From Acetobacteraceae bacterium (GTDB lineage: Bacteria; Pseudomonadota; Alphaproteobacteria; Acetobacterales; Acetobacteraceae), in the NCBI GenBank assembly GCA_027323595.1, contig DAHWBL010000447.1, forward strand, positions 1 to 6,814: a DNA stretch of 6,814 bases. The letters are read 5' to 3'. Below, one piece after another: positions 1 through 5,074 of the stretch. Position 1 is the stretch's first letter, and the number at the start of each line of letters is the position of its first letter. Made by a program: the position numbers and the translations under genes. The notes under the pieces were generated by a model, which was not told the origin of the DNA, did not search any database, and worked only from the letters and a program-made list of their open reading frames with translations.

Positions 1-606
1 CAATGCGCGGTCCTGCATCGGTGGCCGCACCGCCTGCACGCCTTCGATCACTGCGGCAATTCCGGCGGGGACGTTGTCATGCAGCAGCGCCAGCAGATGC
101 CGGCGCGCCCGTGCACCCTGGCGCGCGTAGCTGCCGGCGACCGGAGAGGCGGCCATGCGGGTCGCGAATTCCGCGATTCCGGCGGCGCGGGTGAAGCGCG
201 CCATCTCCAGCGCCTGGGCGCGCGCGGCGGGTGGATTGTCCGAGCCGCTGCCGGCGTCGGCCACCAGCAGGCCCAGCACGCGCTCGGGGTGGGCGATGGC
301 GGTGGCCAGCGCGACGCCGCCGCCCATCGACAGCCCGACCAGCACGGCGCGCGCGATGCCCAGATGATCGAGCAGGCGCACGGTGATGTCGGCGAGTTGC
401 TGTTCCGAACAGGCGGCGAGCGGGGCGGAGCTGCCGTGGCCGGGAAAATCGATCGCGATCACGTGAGCGGTGTCGGCGAAGGCGCGAAGCTGGTGCACCC
501 ACATGCGCGCTCCGCAGGCCAGCCCGTGCAGGAACAGGATCGGCGTGCCGCGCGAGGCGTTGGCGCGATAATGAATGTCGGTTCCGCCTGCGTCGAAAAA
601 CGCCAT
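1..606 (-). CDS. Alpha/beta hydrolase, C-terminus cut by window edge
   Basis: This minus-strand frame is open from an ATG at 606-604 to the left edge, giving 202 codons without a stop. The N-terminus has the alpha/beta-hydrolase pattern: a strand followed by F-L-H-G at residues 25-28 (oxyanion-hole HG), the D-F-P-G-H-G-S motif near residues 59-65, and the nucleophile elbow G-L-S-M-G at 91-95 with Ser93 as the likely nucleophile. The catalytic Asp and His normally come later and probably lie outside the window. There is no signal peptide, so it should be cytoplasmic. Full-length relatives are about 250-280 residues, so perhaps 50-80 are missing. The start follows a purine-rich AAGGGTG. The fold resembles the group containing 3-oxoadipate enol-lactonases and C-C bond hydrolases (PcaD/MhpC-like), but the substrate cannot be assigned. 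It is divergent from the CoA-transferase unit across 66 bases, which allows shared control. Confidence 0.9.
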   Translation of the reverse strand, partial: MAFFDAGGTDIHYRANASRGTPILFLHGLACGARMWVHQLRAFADTAHVIAIDFPGHGSSAPLAACSEQQLADITVRLLDHLGIARAVLVGLSMGGGVALATAIAHPERVLGLLVADAGSGSDNPPAARAQALEMARFTRAAGIAEFATRMAASPVAGSYARQGARARRHLLALLHDNVPAGIAAVIEGVQAVRPPMQDRAL

Positions 607-672
607 GTCCTGCACCCTTGCCGCGCCGTTGTTCGCGACCCTATGGTGGTCGGCACGATGAGGGAGGAAACC
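607..672. promoter_or_regulatory. Divergent intergenic region, hydrolase / CoA-transferase
   Basis: Only 66 bases separate the divergent start codons of the hydrolase and the CoA-transferase, so any two promoters here must overlap each other or reach into the genes. I found no convincing -35/-10 pair on either strand. A short dyad, CGACC-N7-GGTCG at 636-652, lies about 20 bases before the CoA-transferase start and could be an operator half-site pair. At five bases per arm in GC-rich DNA it could equally be chance. The regulatory role is inferred from position only. Confidence 0.4.
661..667 (+). promoter_or_regulatory. Ribosome binding site deciding the CoA-transferase start
   Basis: AGGGAGG sits five bases before the ATG at 673. 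Two further in-frame ATGs at 643 and 658, and an open frame reaching back to 79, lack such a site. Starting at 673 places the conserved family III N-terminus (L-A-G-I-V-V-L-D) at residue 15, as expected, so 673 is the best start. Confidence 0.85.
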
Positions 673-1872
673 ATGACGCCGCCGTCGCGCCAAGAGCCGC
701 AGCAGGATTTGCCTCTGGCCGGGATCGTGGTGCTCGATCTGACGCTGGTGCGCGCGGGGCCGACCTGTGTGCGGCATTTGTCGGATTGGGGGGCGGAGGT
801 GATCCGCATCGAGCCGCCCGGAACGACCGAGGTGTTCGGCGGCTCGCGCGATGCGCCGGATTTTCAGAATCTGCATCGCAACAAGCGCACCATGCAGCTC
901 GATCTGAAAAGCCCTGCCGGGCGCGAGGCATTCCTGAAGCTGGTTGCGCGCGCCGATGTGCTGGTGGAGAACATGCGTGTCGGCGTCAAGCATCGGTTGA
1001 AGATCGGCTTTGACGATCTGGCGCCGGTCAATCCTCGGCTTGTTTATGGCAGCATCAGCGGCTTTGGCCAGACCGGTCCCTATGCCGAGCGCCCTGGCTT
1101 TGACCAGGTGGCGCAGGGCATGGGCGGGCTGATGTCGATCACCGGCAACCCTGGCGAGGGGCCGATGCGGGTTGGCATCGCGGTGGCGGACCTCACCGCC
1201 GGCAATCTGCTGGCGCTGGGCATCATGATGGCGCTGTTCGAGCGCCAGCGCACCGGGCGCGGGCGGTGGGTGCATACCTCGCTGCTGGAGGCGCAGATTT
1301 TCATGTTGGATTTCCAGGCCGCGCGGTATCTGATGAAGGGCGAGGTGGCGAGCCAGGTTGGCAATGGCCATGCGCTCGACGCGATGAGCGGGGTTTATGA
1401 AACCTCTGATGGGCGCATCAACATCGCTGGCGGGCCGGGCGGGATGTGGGCGAAATTCTGTGTCGCCGTCGGCCATCCGGAGTGGATCGACGACCCGCGG
1501 TGGCGGGATGCGGCGGCGCGGGTGCGCCATCGTGTCGAGCTGGGGGTGGCGATCAACGCGGCGATGCGCGCGCGTGACACCGCTTCGTGGTTCGCCATCC
1601 TGGATGCCGCCGGCATCGCCGCCGGGCCGATCTACAGCACCGACCAGGTGTTCGCCGATCCGCAGGTGCAGCATCTGCGGATCGCGCGCACCATCGCCCA
1701 TCCGCGCCTGGGGATGGAGACCCTGGTTGGATCGCCGCTGAACTTTCCAGGCGTATCAAAAGATATTCGCACCCCACCGCCCGAGCCGGGTGAGCATACC
1801 GACGAGATTCTGCGTGAGCTCGGCTACAGCGATGCCGATATCGGCGCGTTGCGCGACGGCGGGGTGGTGTGA
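673..1872 (+). CDS. CaiB/BaiF family III CoA-transferase
   Basis: The 399-residue product matches the usual family III length of about 380-430. These enzymes move CoA from one acyl-CoA to a free carboxylate through mixed anhydrides on an aspartate; examples are formyl-CoA:oxalate transferase (Frc), CaiB and BaiF. Visible features are the N-terminal nucleotide-binding half starting L-A-G-I-V-V-L-D-L-T near residue 15, W-G-A-E-V-I-R-I-E-P-P-G ending near residue 50, and G-Q-T-G-P-Y in the middle. Asp173 in A-V-A-D-L-T-A-G aligns with catalytic Asp169 of Frc. The R-T-G-R-G-R-W-V segment follows, and a glycine loop G-G-P-G-G at 253-257 corresponds to the Frc glycine loop over the active site. It is cytoplasmic, with no signal peptide. 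It is the first gene of the plus-strand unit, and its TGA overlaps the GTG of the crotonase, indicating translational coupling. Acyl donor and acceptor cannot be told from sequence. The family call is secure. Confidence 0.95.
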   Translation: MTPPSRQEPQQDLPLAGIVVLDLTLVRAGPTCVRHLSDWGAEVIRIEPPGTTEVFGGSRDAPDFQNLHRNKRTMQLDLKSPAGREAFLKLVARADVLVENMRVGVKHRLKIGFDDLAPVNPRLVYGSISGFGQTGPYAERPGFDQVAQGMGGLMSITGNPGEGPMRVGIAVADLTAGNLLALGIMMALFERQRTGRGRWVHTSLLEAQIFMLDFQAARYLMKGEVASQVGNGHALDAMSGVYETSDGRINIAGGPGGMWAKFCVAVGHPEWIDDPRWRDAAARVRHRVELGVAINAAMRARDTASWFAILDAAGIAAGPIYSTDQVFADPQVQHLRIARTIAHPRLGMETLVGSPLNFPGVSKDIRTPPPEPGEHTDEILRELGYSDADIGALRDGGVV

Positions 1873-2642
1873 GCGCGCCGGCCGAAGGCCAACTGCGCGC
1901 CAGCGTCGCCGGGTTTGTCGGGCGGATCGTGTTTGACAATCCCGGGCGGCACAACGCGCTGAGCCCGGCGATGTGGCAGGGGCTGCATGAGGTGCTTGCG
2001 GACTGGGGCGCGCGCGAGGATGTGCGGGTGGTGGTGCTGTCGGGCGCGGGCGACAAGGCGTTCATTTCCGGTGCTGACATCTCGGCTTTTGGCGAATCGT
2101 CGGATGACGCGGCGACCCGGGCGGAGCAGACGCGGGCCTGGCGCTCGGCGGTCGGGCGATGTCCCTGGCCGGTGATCGCCGCGATCCGCGGCTGGTGTCT
2201 GGGTGGGGGGGTGGCGATCGCGATGCAGGCCGACATCCGCATTGCCTGCGACAGCGCGCGCTTTGGCATTCCCGCCGGGCGGCTGGGGCTTGCCTATGAC
2301 GCCGAGATGATCGCGCAACTGGTGGCGGTGGTGGGTTCGGCGCGGGCGCGGATGTTGCTGTTCAGCGCCGAGAGGATCGATGCGGCCGAGGCGGCGCGGA
2401 TCGGGCTGGTGCACGAGGTGGTGGCGCAGGCGCGGTTCGATGCGCGGATCGACCAGCTTGCCGCGCGCATCGCGGCCAATGCGCCGCTCGCGCTGGCGGC
2501 GATGAAGCAGGCGATGCCGGTGATGCCGCGCGCCGCCCCGCAGGTGGAGGCCGCGATCGCGGCGTGTCTGGCGAGCGAGGATTTTGTCGAGGGACGCGCG
2601 GCGTTTCGCGACAAGCGGGAGCCGGTTTTTCGCGGCCGCTGA
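1869..2642 (+). CDS. Crotonase-superfamily protein lacking both hydratase glutamates
   Basis: The 257-residue product has the normal size of an enoyl-CoA hydratase/isomerase family protein. The GTG start overlaps the upstream TGA in a GTGA arrangement; the next in-frame ATG is 34 codons in and would remove the first beta strand. The oxyanion-hole elements are intact: A-F-I-S-G-A-D at 64-70 and L-G-G-G at 111-114, with Ala64 and Gly113 matching the backbone NH donors Ala98 and Gly141 of rat mitochondrial hydratase. The two catalytic glutamates of that enzyme (Glu144 and Glu164) fall on Ala116 and Ala136, in G-G-G-V-A and F-G-I-P-A. The 20-residue spacing is preserved, so alignment error is unlikely. 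The protein should bind and polarise an acyl-CoA, but classical hydration is doubtful. Decarboxylase, isomerase, hydrolase or another crotonase chemistry is possible. The F-G-I-P-A-x-R-L-G-L signature recurs, from memory, in a group commonly annotated simply as enoyl-CoA hydratase. It is probably co-transcribed with its neighbours. Confidence 0.93.
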   Translation: MSAPAEGQLRASVAGFVGRIVFDNPGRHNALSPAMWQGLHEVLADWGAREDVRVVVLSGAGDKAFISGADISAFGESSDDAATRAEQTRAWRSAVGRCPWPVIAAIRGWCLGGGVAIAMQADIRIACDSARFGIPAGRLGLAYDAEMIAQLVAVVGSARARMLLFSAERIDAAEAARIGLVHEVVAQARFDARIDQLAARIAANAPLALAAMKQAMPVMPRAAPQVEAAIAACLASEDFVEGRAAFRDKREPVFRGR

Positions 2643-2670
2643 TGCCGCCGCCGCGCCAGGGAGGAACGGG

Positions 2671-3870
2671 ATGAAACGGCGCACGCTGCTGACCGCGATC
2701 GCGGGCATCACCGCCACCGGCGCGCGCGCCGCCGAGCCGATCCGCATCGGCGTTTTGACTGACATGAACGGCATTCTTGCCAACGACATGGGGGCGGGCT
2801 CGGTTCTTGCCGCCCAGATGGCGGTGGCCGATGCGGGCGGTGCGATCAGCGGTCGGGCGGTGCAGGTGCTGGCCGGGGACCACCAGCAGAAGCCCGATGT
2901 CGGTGCGGCCATCGCGCGGCAATGGTTCGACGCCGATGTGGCGGCGATTTTCGATGTGCCGAACTCGGCGATCGTGCTTGGCGTCGCGGCCCTGGCGCGC
3001 GCGCGCAACCGGTTGTTCGTTGCCGGCGGCGCCAGCAGCTCTGAATTGACCGACAGCAAATGCTCGCCCAACACCATCGCCTGGGCGGTGGATAATTATG
3101 CGATCGGCCACAGCACCGGGGCGGCGGTGCTGGCGCGCGGTGGGCGGAACTGGTTCTTTCTCACCTCCGACTATGCATTCGGCTATGATCTGGAGGCGCA
3201 GGCGCGTGATGCGGTGCTGGCTGGTGGCGGGCGGGTTATGGGCTCGACCAGGGTGCCGCTCGGGGCTTCGGATTTTTCAAGTTTCCTGTTGCAGGCACAG
3301 CAAAGTGGCGCGGATGTGCTGATGGTCTGCGCGGTCGGGCAGGACACCGTGAACGCGGTGAAGCAGGCGCATGAGTTCGGGCTGACGCGGGCCATGCGCA
3401 TCGCCGCACCCTCGGTCACGCTGAACGATGTGCGCGGCATCGGGCTGGAGGTGGCGGCGGGCATTTTGAAGGTGAGCAATTTCGACTGGGATATCAACGA
3501 GGGAACCCGCGCCTTCAGCCGGCGGTTTTCCGAGCGCCTGCCACGGCACTGGCCGCCGACCAATTTGCAGGCGGACGTGTATTCGGCGGTGCTGCACATG
3601 ATGAAGGCGCTGAACAGCGGCGCTGATCCCGCCGATGGGCGCGGGCTGGCCGAGGCGATGAAGAAAATTCCGGTCGACGACCCGGTGTTTGGAAAAGCCT
3701 ATATCCGCGCGGACGGAAGGGTGATGCAGCAACTCTATCTGTTGCAGGTCAAGGCGCCCGGGCAGCCGCGCGGCGCGTGGGACGATTTCGCCGTGTTGGA
3801 CCAGGTCGCGCCCGAACAGGCGTTTCGCCCGCTCGCGCGCAGTTCATGTCCGCTCCTGTCGGCGCGATAG
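2671..3870 (+). CDS. LivK-like periplasmic ABC substrate-binding protein
   Basis: The 399-residue product belongs to the branched-chain-amino-acid-type binding-protein family (Peripla_BP_6, type I fold). The ATG at 2671 follows a strong AGGGAGGA at 2658-2665; the frame is open further upstream inside the crotonase gene, but without a comparable site. A signal peptide is clear: M-K-R-R, a hydrophobic stretch, and a likely cut at A-R-A/A-E-P near residue 20. The mature chain opens with P-I-R-I-G-V-L-T-D-M-N-G, typical of the fold, and has W-F-F-L-T-S-D-Y-A-F-G in the middle. The end carries F-R-P-L-A-R-S-S-C-P-L, as in a group of proteobacterial LivK relatives. There is no lipobox, so it should be soluble in the periplasm. 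Family members bind amino acids, amides, urea, aromatic acids and other small carboxylates; its place after two acyl-CoA enzymes favours a carboxylate, by inference. No permease or ATPase gene is in view. Confidence 0.93.
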   Translation: MKRRTLLTAIAGITATGARAAEPIRIGVLTDMNGILANDMGAGSVLAAQMAVADAGGAISGRAVQVLAGDHQQKPDVGAAIARQWFDADVAAIFDVPNSAIVLGVAALARARNRLFVAGGASSSELTDSKCSPNTIAWAVDNYAIGHSTGAAVLARGGRNWFFLTSDYAFGYDLEAQARDAVLAGGGRVMGSTRVPLGASDFSSFLLQAQQSGADVLMVCAVGQDTVNAVKQAHEFGLTRAMRIAAPSVTLNDVRGIGLEVAAGILKVSNFDWDINEGTRAFSRRFSERLPRHWPPTNLQADVYSAVLHMMKALNSGADPADGRGLAEAMKKIPVDDPVFGKAYIRADGRVMQQLYLLQVKAPGQPRGAWDDFAVLDQVAPEQAFRPLARSSCPLLSAR

Positions 3871-3876
3871 ATGATC

Positions 3877-4806
3877 CTATTTCCAAAGGATGGTGCTGGC
3901 ATCGAGCTTTCCGGTGACCAGATTTTGTCCGCGCATGATGGTGATCCATTCGTTGATGCCCCCCGGCGCGAGGTCGATGCTGATCGGTGGAATTTTCATC
4001 GCCGCGAGCGCCGGTGGCGGCATTTTCAGATATTTCAACGTGTCGGCGCGCCCCTGTTCGGGATTGGCGGCGAAGGATTTCTCCGCCTCGCGCATGGCGG
4101 CGCGAAAGCCATCGATCTCGCCGCGATGCTGTTCGGCCCAGGAACGTTCGGCGGCGTAGACGGCCACCGGCATGCCGGCGGGGAAATCGCGCACGAAGCC
4201 GTTCGTGGCGATGCCGGTGCCCGCGGCGACCATGCGGGCGACGAACGGTTCCACCGATACCACCGCGTCGACCGTGCCCTGGCGCAGCACGTCGCCCATC
4301 TGCGGGAACGGTATCTCGATGAAGGTGACCGCGGCGGGATCGACATGGTGATTGGTCAGCCATTGCACGAACAGCACATGCAGGAACGAGCCGACGGTGT
4401 TGACACCGACCTTGCGGCCGATGAAATCCTTTGGCTGGGTCAGCGATTCCCCGGTGCGCACCACCGCGGCGAATTCGCCGGCCTGGGGTGACATCATGTT
4501 GGCGCCGCCGATGATCACGAGATCGAGCCCGCTGTCGATCGCCTGAAGCAATTGCGGCACGGTGGGGTTGGTGATGTCGAGCGAGCGTGCGACGAGCCCC
4601 GAAATCTGGATCGCGCCGCTGCCGCCGACCAGGGTTGCCTCGATGCCGTGGGCGGTGAACATGCCCTGCTGCGCGGCGATGAAGGCCGGGATCAGGTCGA
4701 TGGTCGGTTGATAACCGATGGTGAGCGGGCTTGCCGCGTGGGTGGGCAGGGCGAGCAGCAGCATGCCGAGCGCGGCCGCGGCGCGATGGATGATCGGCTT
4801 GATCAT
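3877..4806 (-). CDS. NMT1/SsuA-type periplasmic ABC substrate-binding protein
   Basis: The 309-residue product resembles the NMT1/THI5-like and SsuA/TauA group of type II binding proteins, which serve importers for sulfonates, nitrate, pyrimidine precursors and other small organics. The ATG at 4806 is chosen because GGAGGA lies just before it and a signal peptide begins there: a charged start, a hydrophobic core A-A-A-A-L-G-M-L-L-L-A-L, and a likely cut at T-H-A/A-S after residue 24. The open frame upstream of 4806 is proline/alanine-rich and unlike protein. Family features are L-T-I-G-Y-Q-P at the mature start, A-A-Q-Q-G-M-F then G-I-E-A-T-L-V (the 'x-G-x-F-x-x-x-G-I' strand-helix), K-D-F-I-G-R-K-V-G-V in the middle, and V-D-A-V-V-S-V-E-P-F later. 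The ligand cannot be assigned. No partner permease or ATPase is adjacent. Its stop is six bases from that of the converging LivK-like gene. Confidence 0.92.
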   Translation of the reverse strand: MIKPIIHRAAAALGMLLLALPTHAASPLTIGYQPTIDLIPAFIAAQQGMFTAHGIEATLVGGSGAIQISGLVARSLDITNPTVPQLLQAIDSGLDLVIIGGANMMSPQAGEFAAVVRTGESLTQPKDFIGRKVGVNTVGSFLHVLFVQWLTNHHVDPAAVTFIEIPFPQMGDVLRQGTVDAVVSVEPFVARMVAAGTGIATNGFVRDFPAGMPVAVYAAERSWAEQHRGEIDGFRAAMREAEKSFAANPEQGRADTLKYLKMPPPALAAMKIPPISIDLAPGGINEWITIMRGQNLVTGKLDASTILWK

Positions 4807-4810
4807 GGTT

Positions 4811-4816
4811 TCCTCC
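4811..4816 (-). promoter_or_regulatory. Ribosome binding site of the NMT1-type gene
   Basis: On the minus strand GGAGGA precedes the ATG by AACC. With the signal peptide beginning at the same ATG, this fixes the start at 4806 rather than at the upstream in-frame ATGs. The 14 bases GGAGGAAACCATGA are identical to those at the CoA-transferase start, reflecting a strong consensus site. Confidence 0.85.
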
Positions 4817-4920
4817 GGCTTCTTGGCGCCCGGTGGCGGCGGCGCGGGGGCAGCTTGGCGGTGCGATGGTGCCTGTGTCCAGGTGTCTGCCGGCGAACCG
4901 GCGGCAGCCATCGGGTGACC

Positions 4921-4939
4921 CGGTGATCGACCATCACCG
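4921..4939. promoter_or_regulatory. 19-base perfect dyad, candidate operator
   Basis: CGGTGAT and ATCACCG form a perfect seven-base inverted repeat around a five-base spacer (CGACC). It lies about 115 bases upstream of the NMT1-type gene start and just before the palindromic element. The size and symmetry fit a dimeric repressor site such as those of GntR- or LacI-type regulators, but no regulator gene is in view. There is no following T-run on either strand, so it is not a standard terminator. Operator function is an inference. Confidence 0.35.
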
Positions 4940-4949
4940 AACGGGCTGC

Positions 4950-5064
4950 TAGAGCGGTTTGCCTTGACCGTCATCAGCATCGACACTGTGAAACCGCTCC
5001 AGCCATATTTTGAGCGAGCAACTTTATCGCCCAGACCGATTTCGGTCTGCGCGATGTTGCTCTA
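4950..5064. repeat. Two-hairpin palindromic element (MITE/REP-like)
   Basis: This 115-base non-coding element begins TAGAGC and ends GCTCTA. Hairpin 1 pairs 4948-4960 with 4991-5003: nine perfect pairs (GAGCGGTTT with AAACCGCTC), one mismatch, then three more pairs that begin two bases outside the element. Hairpin 2 spans 5016-5062. Its outer stem is GAGCAAC/GTTGCTC, its middle stem ATCGC/GCGAT with a TTT bulge, and its inner stem CAGACCG/CGGTCTG with a four-base ATTT loop. An A/T-rich linker (CATATTTTGAGC) joins the two. The TA at each outer end resembles the duplicated TA target of IS630/Tc1-type insertions, which would make the element GAGC...GCTC. Such composite palindromes resemble dispersed intergenic repeats in alphaproteobacterial genomes, from memory. 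Only one copy is in this window, so repetition is not shown here. Confidence 0.65.
4980..5009 (+). promoter_or_regulatory. Weak sigma70-like promoter candidate for the ABC-F gene
   Basis: TCGACA (five of six matches to TTGACA) and CATATT (four of six to TATAAT) are separated by 18 bases and point towards the ABC-F gene. Transcription would begin near 5016, the left foot of hairpin 2, leaving a leader of about 60 bases folded into that hairpin. The AT content of this spot stands out from its surroundings. It is a guess from consensus matching inside a palindromic element. Confidence 0.25.
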
Positions 5065-5074
5065 AAGCGCACCC

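Noticed and set aside
79..672. N-terminal extension of the CoA-transferase frame back to 79
   Set aside because: It overlaps the supported minus-strand hydrolase, has no ribosome site, and the protein would be about 200 residues longer than the family. The strong site before 673 fixes the start.
1824..3077. Minus-strand open frame of 417 codons opposite the crotonase and LivK-like genes
   Set aside because: It spans two well-supported plus-strand genes and their junction, and its translation is low-complexity Arg/Ala/Pro/His without a family pattern.
3874..3891. Small inverted repeat ATCCT-N8-AGGAT at the convergent gene junction
   Set aside because: A five-pair stem with an eight-base loop and no T-run is too weak to call a terminator, and most of it lies in the coding end of the NMT1-type gene.
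4889..4902. GCCGG-CGAA-CCGGC hairpin upstream of the NMT1-type gene
   Set aside because: Five GC pairs around a four-base loop are common by chance at this base composition, and no T-run or regulatory context supports a function.
4807..4986. Sixty-codon N-terminal extension of the NMT1-type protein
   Set aside because: The extension is proline/alanine-rich and would bury the signal peptide. GGAGGA directly before 4806 supports the shorter form.
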